The position numbers were made by a program, and so were the translations under genes. Below, piece after piece: positions 1 through 13,700 of a stretch of DNA of 60,000 nt; the first letter of the stretch is position 1; each line of letters starts with the position of its first letter. This DNA is from Branchiostoma floridae (lineage: Eukaryota; Chordata; Leptocardii; Amphioxiformes; Branchiostomatidae): the NCBI RefSeq assembly GCF_000003815.2, contig NC_049986.1:17353542-17413541 (forward strand), in the 5' to 3' direction. The notes beneath the pieces are model-generated. The model was not told the DNA's origin, made no database searches, and was given only the letters and a program-made list of their open reading frames with translations.

Positions 1-3000
1 CTTGCAGTCTATCCGTTTGGTAAAGACTATGACAGAAAGGAAGATAACATGCTTACCATGATACCAGATGTAAAGGTTCAAGAATACTGTTAAACATCCC
101 AAACAGGAATGCAAGTAGTTATCCCTGGAGTATTGAGCAGGCAATGTTTGTAACATTTTTTTCAAGATTAACATTCTGAGGAACGTCTGTTCAAACTTCT
201 GGAGAACCCAAGTTTGGTTAGACCAGTTACTGAAAGCACAAACTTCCTGACTTTTCTTGAGTGGGAAGCTCTTTCTCACCGTAGTTAGGAAAGATGGGTC
301 ACTGTGTTAATGTCAAAGATGAGAGGGCGCTTACGACACTGTCAAGGAATGCTGCAAGTCAAACCTACAGGCACAGACATGCAGATCTTCTGACATCATT
401 CCAGATCAAATGAATGTGGGTTTTGTTTACTTTACTCCCTTCGGAAAAGTCACCATCCACTATCCAGCTATCTCCCTAGGCAATGGAATGGTGGTGCTAC
501 ACCCAATTTTTGTTTTGGTCTCAGCCCCACATATAGGCATGTTCTGTGCTTTGTGCCAACCATTTTTGCCCTCCAAAGTACTACAGCACTATCTACAATG
601 CTCACTATTTCTAGTGAGATCCCTGTATTGATGACTGGACTTGCAGGATGAGCAGTGACCACACAGTGTGGTGACCACAAGAGTCAGGAAGTCTTTAGAT
701 CTGCACTGTCCATTAATCCCCAATCTTCAGGCTGTAAACAGGTCCCATTAACACCTCTGCACCTGCCTACCACCCCCACACAAAGTGAGATAACTGCTAC
801 ATAATGAACTAAATGGAGACATCGTAAAAAAATGTTCTTATGAGTTTAAGTTCTTTGGGTTTAGGTAACATTTGTTCAAGTTCTTGGAATTAAAACTTTT
901 GTAGTAAATTTACTGTGGCAATAGGTAGCCTTCATGTCAAATATTTCGAAAAATGAGTAAGACTCAGCCAATAATGCACGCTTTACACGACAAAAAGATG
1001 ATATGAGTAACAAAATTGGTGACCCATTGTCCCTGGGCCACAACAAAAACTTTCAGATTTGAAAGTTGTTATAAAGTTGCATTCTGATGTACCACTTGCT
1101 CCATGGAAAGTGTATGTATACCTGCCCTGGAGGCAGATACTAATAAACAATGTGAAAGACAAGCGTGTGACATTGTTAATGATTTCCGTTGGGAGAATAC
1201 CCTTTGAACTCTGGAGCAAGGTTTCTGATGGTTGTGTTTTGCCTTAGGCTAGTGCGTAAAACCACGAGACATTCTCACAGTGTGAAAGTACTTGGGGAAA
1301 TGTAGAGACATTGAGGGGGAGAGACACATGAACGTCTTACAAATGAGAAATTGAATTAAAAAGAAGAAATGAATGAGACAAGAGGAGAAAGAACCACCTT
1401 ACCATAGTCTGCAAGAGCATCCAAGGTGGCAGAGCAGAGAAAGAGAGAGGGGGAGACATTTTTCACAAACACACAACATACTTTCTTTGACAGATGAAAC
1501 ACAGCAATGTCCTGGGGGCTAGGTAAGCAGGCTTGAGGATAGGTTTTAGTTAAGCCCCACCTGTCCACAAAACTTTAGCAAGAATAGGACTACACCCAGC
1601 AGGCATCTACCTGACAAGTTCAACACTGATTTGAACTGATGATACGTAAACTTTGTATTAAATATATTCCAAGTGTATTGTTAAACATAAGGTAGAGAAA
1701 AGTAAAGAGATTAAACAATTTTCCACCTGTCAGGCTCCATTACAGGTAAACAAAAGATGTTAAAGTGCAGACACACGTTCCTTCACAGGTACAGGAAAAT
1801 TATGGCCCTTTCTCATGATTGATTATGACATTTCTCTTGATGAATAGTGTATGACTCAAGGCTTAAACCATCATGTTAAGTGTCAGAGAAGCACTGCAGT
1901 TGTATTGTTTACTAAGCCCAGAGGAATCTTTTATTTGATTCCAACCACGGAAACTCACAACGGAAAGTTCTACACCTACATGGTACCCTATTGCCATTTT
2001 GAAGTTCTACTCTTTCACATTTAACAACATTGAATCTCTTTCAGTCTTTTTTGTTTCCTCCATTTTTCTATCCCTTCTATTGGCTGCGTCATACATTTGA
2101 CAACCTCTAGTTAAAGTCATACATTTGACAACCTCTTGTTAACACAAAGGTTTAAAGTTTTGACAACCAGACAATTATGAGGAAGCCAGAGAAGTGGTGG
2201 ATTCCCCTGGTACAGAACCTCTGTGGTCAGGAGAAACCATCCCAGACTGTGTTGTAATAACACCAAGTCCCAGGTGGGAGGGGGGCTGAACGGAACCAGC
2301 AAAAGATCATCATCATCAAAATTATCATCATAGATACTGATGATTTAGAACCATTGCAGAATCCTTTGTAGCAAACTAGTAGCAGTCCTTTCTTTGGTTA
2401 TGAAACTTTGTATAGAAATGATGGTAAATTTATCTGAGAGACTGTTTTTTCACTATTTGGCTACATCTTGTTTTTTTATCAAGAACAAAGTGTTACTGGC
2501 TAGTTTTACATTTGAGAGATAAGATTTGGTAACAGAGCATTTGCGAAGTGAAAATACCAAGAGTATATCTGTTTCCCTTTGTAAGCCAGTAGTACAGTTC
2601 TTATAATGGCCTTCCCTTACACACACACACATACTTGGTATACTGTGTTTTTAGAAGATATTATACGTGACTTAACTTCTAAAAGAGCCCTTCCCCCTCC
2701 ACATCTGAACACCACATGTGCTGCAGTCAGACGAGCTATTTGTGTTCCTGACAAATTTGACATTGGGGTGCGGAGCTTTACATAGCTCAGCTTCACAGCT
2801 GTCTGACGTCACTTCTCAAATTGAGCCGCCATGTGATCACCAAGAACTTGGCAAACAGCTTGGTGTGAAAGATCTGTCAATATCCTGGACAGTTGGCTGA
2901 CACCATTCTGTGTTTAATGTGCCATTAATAGGGTGATGAAACTAACTTGATATGGTAATTTCTGCCATTGTGCTAAAATACACTTTTGCCTTTGATGATC

Positions 3001-6000
3001 TTTGCATTTCCAAGAGGACTAGACACTCTTAAGAAACTCCACTTTTCATTGTAACCGAAAGTATGAAAAAGAATAATAAATCAACAGAAAGGAATGGACA
3101 AAACACACTAGCATTTACAAGGTAGCAAACACACGGAGAAAATTCTAATTAAACATGAATACAGAGAACAGCAACTTTGCTTTGATGTTTGTTTCGCTTG
3201 TCCAGTTTCTTCAGCAATTCACTGAATGATATGTAATGTAAAATATTCACAAAACCGACATTAATAGCAGTAATTCCAAACTGAGAGTTCAGAAAATTGT
3301 TACCAAACAGGATGTCTGAGATATCAGAAATGTTTCTGATTGTCACCACGCAGCAGTGCAGGACTGGGAATGGTCCGACCAGTGTTTGATGATACCTGCC
3401 CACCAATTGTGCCTTAAACAAACTCACCCGACCACCGCATTGTCTCCTCAATTGTTCCCCGGGGGCTGAGACAAAGCACACCTTTACAGTCTTTTGGGAA
3501 TACTTGTTATTGCAAGCTTCCTCCTGTTGCATGGCATTTTAAGAACAGGCTACCTTCATGATTGATTAGCGATGGCTTCAAAGGTAACTCGTACTACAAA
3601 GAATTTTTACCTGTAACTGATCAGCATAATTTTGACAATCCCTATACTTTTCTCAAGGAAGGAAGTTTCGAAATTAAAGACTAACTTTTCCTGGGACACG
3701 CAGACAGGAGGTACCCTTTTGTCTCAGTTTCAATAACTCTTATATAGTTCTGGTCTGGTAGTGCTTTGAATCACAGATGAAGACTTAAGGAAGTTTGTCA
3801 AGCAGAATCAACAGATAGAGAAGAAATGTGCTTCCTCTGACATGTCCCTTTACAGCTCATTAGCTCTCGTCTTAAGCACCCACGTTTACCCGCTTCACAA
3901 AAGGTGTGATTCATAGACAAAGACCTGCCCCGTCCTTTCTCCCAGCTGCCGCGGGCGGAAATTTGTTCCCTTTGTGAAGTGTCATCTTCTGTTTCTCTCA
4001 TTATTTCTCCAACGTTAGGCCATTAAGCACACATCACTGTGCTACAACAATAAAGCCTACCTGTCGTGACACCCAAATCTGCAGCTAACACAGTGACGGA
4101 GATCGTATCTCTTCGTTTTTGTTGTTCTAATTGTCATAATTTCTACATTACGGAAACTGGAACAATGTAGCTGCTAATGTTGGTAACATCGACTACTTAC
4201 TTCCAGGCCTTTGAATGTCAAATCTTGTGTTTCTAGTGTATGAACATAACATTTAAACAAAGATTGAAAACGTCCTGCTTCCATGATACATATCTTTTCA
4301 GGCTACAGTGAAACAGTTACTGTGAAGGACAAAGAATGCCAGGAGGAAAATTCCTTTCAACTTTATAGACTTTATGAACTCACAAGCAGTGTCCTAGTAC
4401 ATGTACATGTTTCCTTACATTTTTCAAAAAAGGCACATTTTCTCATGAAGGTTGAAAAGGGTTTCCCTAGAATGGTTTAAAATCAACTTTCCAGGTTATT
4501 TCTGTTCTAACTTCTCCCAGTCGTTTTTAATTTAGATGTATCCCGGCGGCTTCTAGTCTTCAGCCTATAGTTAGAGGATTCACTTTTTGATCTGCATTCA
4601 TTGGAGAAGGATTATTAAGGGGCTGTTCCCCTGTAGGGCAGGACAGTCATGCATTGTTTCACCTAGGTGGGGCCTAAGCAGGTAGAAAACCATCTCTTAT
4701 CAGGGGAAATCTTTCTCAAAGTCTGACTGGAAGGCAGGATTATTGAAAATGAATGTGTAAAATGGGAGGGACATAGAAAGTAGGATTATGATAAAGCTAT
4801 GCTGATAATGGGCAAAATGATCAAAGTTAAAATTGGCTACATAGTCTCTTTGCGATGTCCATGTGGGTTAACAAAAATTGGATGTTCTTCAATCATATGT
4901 GGTGGTTCCAAAAACTTTAAAATCATGAAAATCTTTCTAATCGCATGTAAGATCAGTTATCTACATCTTTATCAAAAAGTGATAACCTTTCTGTGCCCTG
5001 TCTTTCTCCAGTATTTTTCCTAACTTTTTCAGGGCCTTACAACTGTGGACAAGCAAGTTGAGACAAGAAGACATACAGGTGAAAAGGAAGTGGGGTTCTG
5101 GTCTATTGGTCTTTAGACTTGGTGGTTGGCATGACAAAGAGGATTCACCACACATGAATAGAGAAAAGGAAATTCTCATAAAGGGAGACACTACGGGGAG
5201 GGTTTGACACCACGACTGCTGTCAATCACTTTGAGTTTGGACATATTCATCCTGAATCGGCTTACAGTATACTTTGACTCTTCATTTGACCTCCCTCCCT
5301 CCTGAGGGAAACTTTTGGCATCAAAGTTGTCTTTTTGGAAGGCTGGGTTAGGCAGCAGGGAGAAGATCTGATAGCTTTGTTCTCCTGCGACCTGTGTTTT
5401 TCCTCCAAATCTGGTTATAGCTCCCAGTTGCAGCAATAAGCAGAACAACTGGAAGAGTTTAAGGAATATCAAGGTCCAATATTCTGTAATTTTCTCCTCG
5501 AAACTCCGCAAAGTGGGTGGGTAGAGGTAAGAGGATGTTGTTTGTACAACCCAACCTCTTCACGACAGGGTTCCAAAGGAAAGGTGAAAGAGTAAAACCC
5601 AAACAACTTGCAGGTGTCTGGCCGAGTGGCAATCTTCGGGCATTACTGAATGCTTGCTCACGTAGCGGCCCAGGTGAAGAGCACACACTTAGAACATGCT
5701 GCACAAACTGTGTAAATCATGGGGCAGGAAGAACACTAAAGGGACAGGACAAAACATGACAGGAAAGGTGTGTGTGGTTGGTTTAGGTTTACACAAGACA
5801 AGACAGGTGTACAACTTTATTGTCCAGTAAGGGGGATGAGAGACAGCATAGATTTCTTTAAACAAGGAAGTGAGTCATTTCATTAACTGACAGGATAATC
5901 AAACAGTATATGATTTCCTTGGAAGTTCTAAGAGACAAATGTTAAAGTTGCTAGCAAAAGTGTAGCGTGAAGATGAATTTTACATACCATTTCATTTGTA

Positions 6001-6651
6001 TAGCATTTTAGAGAAAGTTGTGTTCTTTGGACTTAACTGGTTTGATGGGACTCAACTTTTGGTGGTATGATTTTACATTATTGTGGTTCCAACATACTTT
6101 AAGCTATTATCTTCTACAAGATTGAAGACTGAAGTCCAATACAGCTGGCAATTTTTAAGTCCCAAGGGCAAGGAGCACAGAGAAAACCAAAGGCATTTGT
6201 GTTTGTGGACAATCTTAGCAAAGAACTGGCCATGATCAATCAAGGACAATCTGGTAGCCAGCTGTCTGTAGTGTATGGTAAATGCACACAATGGTACTAT
6301 GGGAATCTTAAATGCTGTCTTAAAAACCTGGCTACCAATTTGTACCTGTTGCCTGGCTCTTCTAGACAGGATTTGCTGTGATAGTTTTTCTTTTGACAGG
6401 GTGTCATAAAGTGTTTTGAAGGATTCAACCCTATCTTCTCTGCCCCATTCTTATCTAACAAAATGAATAATGCATTGAGTTTTATCATGATACAGATAGC
6501 GGCCTGCTCTTTCCCCTGCCCCATGACAATACCATGTTACTGAGACACTCAATTATCTAAACAACTCGAGCAGAGCACAAGACAAAACCGCATATTGTAG
6601 ACAATATGGTACCGTTTGGGGAACATAAAGAAAAGAAAGGTCTGTACTTAC
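1..6651 (-). other. Presumed first intron of the signal-peptide gene
   Basis: If the donor at 6651 is used, the sequence down to position 1 is intron, possibly with very short exons. It is AT-rich and has no long conserved frame. I noted exon-like pieces with splice signals on the minus strand: 3428-3465 (listed separately), a GTAAGT donor near 4190 preceded by a frame reading LTFKGLE, a GTAAGG donor near 1395, and a GTAAGC donor near 50. None is strong enough to join into a transcript. Short CA runs occur near 2620. No transposon ends were recognised here. Confidence 0.4.
3428..3465 (-). CDS. Candidate 38-nt internal exon
   Basis: On the minus strand a good 3' splice site (GTGTGCTTTGTCTCAG) is followed 38 nt later by a good donor (GG|GTGAGTTT). 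The segment is in the correct phase to follow the signal-peptide exon: its first two bases complete the codon left as a single T, giving the frame S-PGEQLRRQCGGR. That agreement is a one-in-three chance match, and no protein family is recognised. A spurious splice pair is at least as likely. Confidence 0.2.
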
Positions 6652-6730
6652 AGGCATCTATGGCCAGCGAACCCCTGTACAAAGTCATCAGAAGCAGGAG
6701 ACCCAGCACAGGCCCTGCTCTCCCCTCCAT
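6652..6730 (-). CDS. First coding exon of a secreted or membrane protein (signal peptide)
   Basis: This exon encodes the start of a protein that enters the secretory pathway; the mature protein is not visible. Reading the minus strand, the ATG at 6730 sits in a textbook Kozak context (GCCGCCATGG). It opens 26 codons with a short n-region (MEGRAG), a hydrophobic core (VLGLLLLMTLY) and a small-residue c-region (RGSLA) with a plausible cleavage after Ala. The frame then meets a consensus 5' splice site, GATGCCT|GTAAGTACAG, so the exon ends in phase 1. An in-frame ATG 51 bases upstream (6781) has a poor context and would add a charged leader, so I prefer 6730. The rest of the gene would lie toward position 1 and beyond the window. 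The product is not recognised; many secreted or type I membrane families begin this way. Confidence 0.72.
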
Positions 6731-7250
6731 GGCGGCAGGATAAGTGTTGCTCGACTGATGAAGCAGTCGTTTTTCCAGCAATTGTTTTAGCTAATCCCTG
6801 GGATGAGTCTTCCCACCAGAGAGCATGAGCTCACTGTGGCATGGCAGGAGGTCGCCTCCTCAAACTCTGCTCTCTGCTGGAATGCACCAAGGCTGTACTT
6901 TTCCCTTCCACCAATATTTGCAGAGGCTCTCCTCGGCTCTGGAGAGGCAAGTTCCTGTGATGTTTGATAAATGGTTACCTCGGCACCTCCCGGCGGCTAA
7001 GTCTGTTGTCTTATTGGTGATACAGCACACACAATGTGGGTGTCCGGATGGAGGGAGGTTTTTCTAATCTCTGTAGAGTCCTGTCCTGCGCAGGAAACCT
7101 GGTTCAGATCGGCTCACCACCTTGCTGACAAGCTGAGCAGGTCTGCCGTGGGTTGTAGGCTGTCGCGTGTACACCAGCCTTGTTGCTAGGTGGGTGTTCT
7201 CACTGGCTACCTCAGCATACACGGGCTTCAGTCAAATCCCTGTGAAGCAA
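6731..7250 (-). promoter_or_regulatory. Probable 5' UTR and promoter of the signal-peptide gene
   Basis: The stretch directly upstream of the signal-peptide exon is clearly richer in G+C and CpG than the surrounding DNA. Examples are the clusters around 6960-7000 (CCTCGGCACCTCCCGGCGG) and 7080-7180 (TGTCGCGTGTAC). No TATA box is placed convincingly for minus-strand transcription, which would fit a dispersed CpG-type promoter. The transcription start cannot be fixed from sequence alone. The role is inferred from position and composition. Confidence 0.4.
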
Positions 7251-7954
7251 TTGAGAGATATATTAAGTACATGTTAACTCAACGGTCTGCTTGGTGGCGG
7301 GCTTTTTGTGACCAAGCAACAACGTAATAAGCGGAGGTGGGGAGGATAATGATGGGGACTGGTTGGTCCCACAAGCGATCATTTCAGGACCGTTCCAAAA
7401 ACTTTCCCGGGGGTGGCTGAGGCTCACCTTTTCTTTTTCCCCAAGCCCTTTCTTTTTCCTGTTTCTGTTTCTGTCATGCGATACCTTTGGTACCTCCCTC
7501 ATAGAGTTTTTCTGCAAGAGATTTCAACAACTTTCTTCTCACTTTTCTCACAGAAAAAAAAAGGAATTTTGAAAACTCTTGCCATATGGAATATACCAAA
7601 TAAAAGATAGGGGTAGGTCCATCAATCATTGGCTATACAGACAACACACAAGCCTGGACCTGTCCACTCCTCTAGGGGACTGAATGGAGTTGAAACAGCA
7701 TGGGGTGTTAAAGATAAAGACAAAAGCAACACAGCATAATTAATCAGAAGCTAATTGTTTCTATTGTCTTGCACTATCTTTTAGGGTTTCCACCAGGAAA
7801 CCTTTTCACCTGAACACCTGTATCTGTATGTCAAAGTACAACACTTGAACAACTGTCTTAGGAATCCAAGGGAATGTCAAGCTCAATTTAGTCAATATCT
7901 TTCTGACATTGTAGGAAAAGTTCTTGGTACAGTAAAGTTGCACTACATCAAAGT
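7251..7954. other. No feature recognised
   Basis: This is upstream of the signal-peptide promoter. It is AT-rich with pyrimidine-rich runs around 7430-7560 and a short A tract at 7553-7561. No conserved frame, terminal repeats or RNA gene were seen. Confidence 0.5.
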
Positions 7955-8100
7955 CTAAAACCTGCACTAGTGAAAACCACCTCATAAGGACCACCTGGCC
8001 ATTGTGGCCACTTTTTTTATTTCCTTAGATCATTTTTGCCATTGACCCTGTCTATAGTGACCACCTGTATACCGTGACCACTAAATGTTTGACTGTACAG
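7955..8100 (-). repeat. Decayed dispersed repeat with iterated GACCACC motifs
   Basis: The segment repeats the motif (A/G)GACCACCTG or GTGACCAC at least five times (7976, 7989, 8008, 8059, 8077) and ends with TGTTTGACTGTACAG. Read on the minus strand it begins TACAGTCAAACA and runs through repeated GTGGTCAC...AGG units. This layout is familiar from old DNA-transposon-derived repeats in invertebrate genomes. The other end cannot be defined, so the superfamily is not assigned. Confidence 0.45.
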
Positions 8101-9235
8101 CATAGCTACAGTCCTAGTCCTTCATCCCAGTTGGACCCAGCCCTGATCTATCTATATAAGTGCTGCACTGAGACCAGACCTCAACTCTAACCACTGGTAT
8201 GTGTACCTTGACTAATTAAAGAAAAACTCTACCTCCCCAGAGAGGACACATCACAATTAGTTCCAGTTGCCCAGACAACTAGGGGCACTTTGTTCTACCA
8301 CCCAATTAAAGCCCTAATAGCATAATTAAGCAAGAAACCCTTATCATAATACAGGGCTGCTTTTTGAGGCAGGTTGCTTTTAAGAAAGCAAATAATCATG
8401 ATTGTAACATCATAAACACTGTTTTCATAGGCAGTCCTAAAGTCTCCAGAGAGAAAACATGACTACAAAATACAAGGAATTAGTCCTCGCCACCTTCAAA
8501 CAAATGTGTTACAGACATACCTCCAAAGGTTGTTTACAAATGTCTTAGGGAGTGGGAGAAACCACATATACAAAGTTCCTTATGAGTTTGAACACCCTAT
8601 CGCTGGCCTTACAACAATAACAGTGCCGCCACACTTTCTAACACCCTCCTCCTGCAAGAGTCACCCCAAAGACCCTTGCTGACCCTTCAAGTCAATCCTT
8701 CAGTCTCTAAATCAAACAGTTGGGAGAGGCCAAGCCATCAAATATCAGCCTCTGTGATCAACATGTTAGAAAACACCAGGAAAGTGTATGTGGGGGGAGA
8801 AATGTATAGATCCCAGGGGAGGCTACACTGAGGGAATGCATCTGTTCTCCCATCTAACTACAGCATTCTTTGCCCCAAACTTTTAATTCAAACTGCATGG
8901 CCTGCTCCCAAATTAGGGGAAGAAATTCGGGGTGGAGGGGCACTTCCATACATGTACTGCCGATCCATTACATTATTGTGTTATTGAATTCTTGGAAGAT
9001 TAAGAGACTTTGGGGTGAAAATGTGAGACAGCAGGGCAGCTTACCACTGTTTGGCGGATCTGGCAGGGAATTTGTCTTTGCTTTGAATGCCACAAACTCC
9101 GAAGTGAATGTCGGGAGTGTCAGTTCCCAGGAACGACAATTAGTAGAGAATTTCTGTAATGTGGAGTGCCCATTCATCAAACAGTACTTGTCTGTCTGCT
9201 TCTCAAACATAAGTCCAAAGGTGTACTTTGTACAT
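8101..9235. other. No feature recognised
   Basis: AT-rich single-copy-looking DNA. A 133-codon plus-strand frame begins at 8870 but has no splice context, no recognisable motif and no coding-like base pattern, so I treat it as chance. Confidence 0.4.
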
Positions 9236-9530
9236 CTGGCCAATACACCTGAGCATTACATCGGAATATGAAAAAGAAGGAACAAAAGACTGTGACCTTC
9301 TATTTTTACCTTCTAGTCCATAATCTAGAAGACTCATGCAACAAGTCTTGCTCACATATAATGTATGACTCAACTCCACCTTTTGCAGAAACATCATTGA
9401 ATTCTGGTCAATACACTTGTGCATTACATCTCAACATAAAGAAGGAACAAAAGACTGAGACCAAATCTTTAACTGCTAGTCCATAATCTAGAAGACTCAT
9501 GCAACAAGTCTTGCTCACCTCCACTGGCAC
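9236..9530. repeat. Tandem direct duplication, about 165-bp unit, two copies
   Basis: Two adjacent copies are clear. GG(C/T)CAATACAC begins at 9238 and 9406, and a later 42-bp block (TAGTCCATAATCTAGAAGAC onward) is identical at 9314-9355 and 9477-9518. The period is 163-168 bp. The identical block implies a fairly recent local duplication, while the flanks have diverged or been trimmed. A third partial echo (CTCCACC...TTGCAGAA) follows at about 9525-9570. Confidence 0.85.
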
Positions 9531-12500
9531 TTTGCAGAACCTGAACTCCACCTACACAACCTTGCAGAAACATTCAGACATTCTGTATATTCCAACCCGG
9601 CCATTCTTGTCTTTACGATTTCCCAACCGCACTGGACAATGCCCTTAAAAAGGGTGGATCCCTGAACCCAGCATTTGTTTGTTTAGGGAAGATCTTTATC
9701 CCTCCGAGGGACAGTAAATGGATAGGCAAGTTTACAAAACTCGATGGACCAAACACAGAACACACTCTGCTGTAAACACAACATCATCAGTAGGACACTT
9801 TCCACACAAATGTTTTTACACAGAACGTTTGCGGAAAAATGGCAACTATTTTGTTGTTGGACGCTTATCCAATGTGTATACATTGTCATTCCTCTACAAG
9901 GTGTGAACAATCAGATACTACTTGATGTCAAAGGGGAACCGGACAATATTCTGAACCAAGAGACTAATAAATAACATGTGTACCTAAATGCTCTGCTAAA
10001 TAATTTACAAATCCTATACCTAATTGGACAAAACCTAGGGGGTATTCAACATGCTTAGATCTATCTTTTGTAATTTGAAACTTTTCTCATGCTCAGCAAC
10101 CAAAATCATGAAGATTATTATGTGCATATACAGCAACCACTAAAAGATTCATGATTTTGTAATGAAAGGAAAAAATGGAGGATTTTACACCTGTCCAAGG
10201 TGTTAATAAATCATGTGGTGATTTTTTCCTGGCAGTAGTCTTGTTCAAAGTGAATTAACTCTGGAGTCAGCATTCTTGTAGGCTTAATCACGTAGCTTTA
10301 ATGTAATTTAGACAATTGGGGAAAATGAAGAAAGGAGAAAAGTTGTATATTTATACAGACTGCTCATTAAGTTACAGTAACAATAACACTTGGTGGGAAC
10401 CTGTAAAATCAGCCTGCCATTTGTGGGAAGTGAGCAAGATAACTGATCCCAGCTCAATGTTGCAAGAAAAAGTATCTCGCTAAAATAAACAAAGGAGGCT
10501 CGATGAGATGGGAGGCTTAAGACCCGTAATTCCGGCCTTTGAAAAACTGACCCATTCTAAACAATCTTTCCATTTCACCCAGCACCATATTTGGTTAGAT
10601 GGCTTATAACTCCACCTGTCTCTTATAGGAATTTGCAATATTTCGGTCCTACATAGAACCTAACACCCTGTTCTTCTGAATGTAATTGGCAATGGTTACA
10701 GGACATCTTCCAAAGTCCAGAGCCTAAGTTAAGAATTAGCTGACTAGATACAAAAAGGATTAACCGACATTCCATAGATCTTAAGCCAATCTTGTAGTTC
10801 TCCTGTGTCAAGACCTTTCTGTTGTTAAAGAATTGGGTGGTATGGAATAAAGTTGTGTGCGTTGAATGATGAGCAAATATTAGAAGACTTTGTCCTAGCT
10901 GTTCTTGAATGCTGACATTCCTACTTTCTACATCAAGAAATTTGAAACTCAGAGAGACTACTCAATATTTAAACCATTCTTATCCTTCTATTAATAATGA
11001 AGGTAACATTTTTCACACCTGTTTTTCTTTCATTTTTCACTTTAAGCCTCCAAGTCATTAAAGTGTAATGACACAAATCCATAAATAGCTAGAGGGCCGT
11101 TCTTTGAAAAAAATCATTTAGAGAGATTCAGTAAGCTCTGTGGTAAGGATTAAGATACTAACAAAGGGCAGAAGAAATTGAAACTCAGATGAACAAAGAT
11201 GGTTATCTCAGCAGGTTATCTTAAGAATCCTTGAGACTCTGGAATGTGTACCTTCCAGCCACACTCCTGGTAAAAGTGGGGCACGGAAGACATCCCACAT
11301 TCTAGCACAGCACTTAATAGGATGTAAAGAGGCTTTGCAGAAGCCAAGAACTTTAACCAACCTGGAATGCACAGATCTTAGAACTATACACTACATACCA
11401 GTTATGGGAATATAATGCAAAGTATGAAGAAGATGCTAATATGTATGCAGTGATTCTCTATCACACAACGCACACACACACACACCATACAAGAGACAAA
11501 CACTCTGTCCTCAACCCTGTATAGCACAATAGCTGCATTCCATCCCAATGCTTGATGCTACACCTTTCCAATACCATACTGATAACCAAAACATGGTGAT
11601 AGAGCAGCCAGACAGTCAAGTGTTTCTACACAAACCCTGCCCCCTAATGGAAGGTGATTCTCCCAGATTGTAATCTCTCTGCATGGAGCAACACTAGCTG
11701 TGTAAGCGGGGAGGAAAAGCAGATCTGCAGTATAACATGACACAGTACAAGACCTTTGCCAACACAGCCTAAGGCAGTGTGCAAGCAAATACTTCTGAAT
11801 CAGCAGTCTCAGACTAGGTAACTTCTTCTTATTAACCTGACTAAATCAAGATTCTAGCAACCCTCTCACTAGTCGGGCCTCTAAAAAATCCCAAGACACT
11901 GAGAGCTTGTGTCACACAGACTACTCCACTTAGGAAATACAGAAGGGATGTCTGGCTTTCCTTTAAGACTTCTGGTCTTCTTCTGACTACTTTAAATCTA
12001 TTAACATGGTAAATGAGCACACCTGGACAGCGTCGTCTTCTTCCTTCCATAAAGAAACAGAGACATCACTTGCAATTGTAAGAGGGTTTACCATGATAAG
12101 ACTAGGATTTAGGGAGACCATATCAAGAAGACAACAAACAAAAACCATGGGAGCAGAAGAATCACCAAGGTGTCCCCAAGCCTTGAGGAGATGGTTTTCA
12201 ACCCCCTGGGGACAGCGTGAAAGAAGATGTCAACATAGATGTCATCCTCATGCAAAGTGGAGAGGGTGGTGTGTAAGTAGAGAGGGCGGTGTGTTATCTC
12301 TTGGCTACAGAAGAGAGACCAAGCTGACTTGGTCAACAAACAAAACATCACAGTTGTAAGGCTGTTGGAGATGCACCAGCACTGGAGGTCTCTTCTCTTA
12401 TACCACAGTGTTATCAATACTGTCAATCAGCAAGTTTTCTTAAAGCCAAGATTTCCTCCACACATCCTCCACAATTGCTGCTACTAGAATGGGCAGATAA

Positions 12501-13700
12501 AATCTTGAAAGGAACAATACAAAATAGGGAAGTGGTTACTTTGGAAAAGAGCCAAAACTAATATTTCCACAATACTTGAAATTCCTGTACTGAACTACAA
12601 TAGAGACGGGAGACAATAGGTAGAGCAGAGTCTTGGGGATGACATTTCAATAGTTATATAATATGACAAAGGGGCAGAAATAGAAACAAATTTTCGAACA
12701 AAGAAAAACCCTCAGTCAGGGAGAACATTGTGGCAACAGGTTTAGAAGAACTGCAATTCCAATTTAGCTCCTCTCTTCTTTGCCCTAAAACCAACCAATA
12801 CACTTTGTGATGCCTTACTTACAATTGTCTGGAGCAATCTAGGGACCTCTTTCTGAGTCAGTGACTTCAGTTTCACACTGCCAGACCTTCTAACAACAAG
12901 CAGCAGAAGAGGAAAGGATCATCTTGGTGTCGGATGTCACTTCCTGAAACCCATCTATTCCATCAGCAGGTGGAGAGCTCTCCTGTGGTTCCCAGGGAGA
13001 TGTCAGTGTGGGTATCTGTGGTGCTGACAGGTAGTAATATCTCTGTGGGCCAGGGTCAGCCCCAGTGTAAACATGGGATCAGCTGGACACAAGCCAGGAC
13101 CAGGTTTGGCATCAGGAACCCCATCTCTAACATACCTACAATTATGTTATTACCCAGTTTATCTTTGCAACATTTCGCACAGGTGTGAAAAATTGTAATT
13201 GGGGCCAGATGGTAGATAGTGCAGTACAAGTAAACAGTATATTACTTTTTCCACATTTCACACATAGATCAAAGTCTTGCCTAGTTTTAACAATGGTTGC
13301 ATAGTTCATCAGTACATTTTAGCATGACCGTGCAATGTATGATATCTAAATCATTTAAAAAAGGTCACCCTACTCATATTTCCTTATCTTGGGAGCTCCA
13401 GACATAGCCATGCCAGAGCTTGTAATGCCAGTTCACAGTACAAAATTTCAAAACGTTACACTAAATTCAAAACGATAGCAAGACACTGTAACTTGGTAGC
13501 CTGTCTACTGTATTCTCTGGTGTAAACACAGACTTTTACTTGTTGATAGATGTTAATATTAAGAGCTCAGAAGCCTACATTATATAAAGTATCTACCTCC
13601 TTTGACAGAACAGAATCACTTTGACCTTCCCCCATGTTCCCCCAAAGGTCGCTGAACAGGGAACCCATAAAAGACTATTCCGAGCTGCCGTACGTCACCA
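9531..13700. other. Intron- or intergenic-like DNA, no gene recognised
   Basis: I see no supported exon in this stretch. A short CA microsatellite lies at 11467-11485. A plus-strand frame at 12934-13188 is somewhat GC-richer and runs into a GTAGTA donor-like site, but it matches nothing I know and is not called. Confidence 0.4.

Noticed and set aside
3149-3532. 127-codon minus-strand frame as a whole gene
   Set aside because: AT-rich codons and no motif. Only the short splice-bounded part is kept, as a weak exon candidate.
8870-9271. 133-codon plus-strand frame
   Set aside because: No splice or start context, no motif and no third-position bias. It overlaps a tandem duplication at its 3' end.
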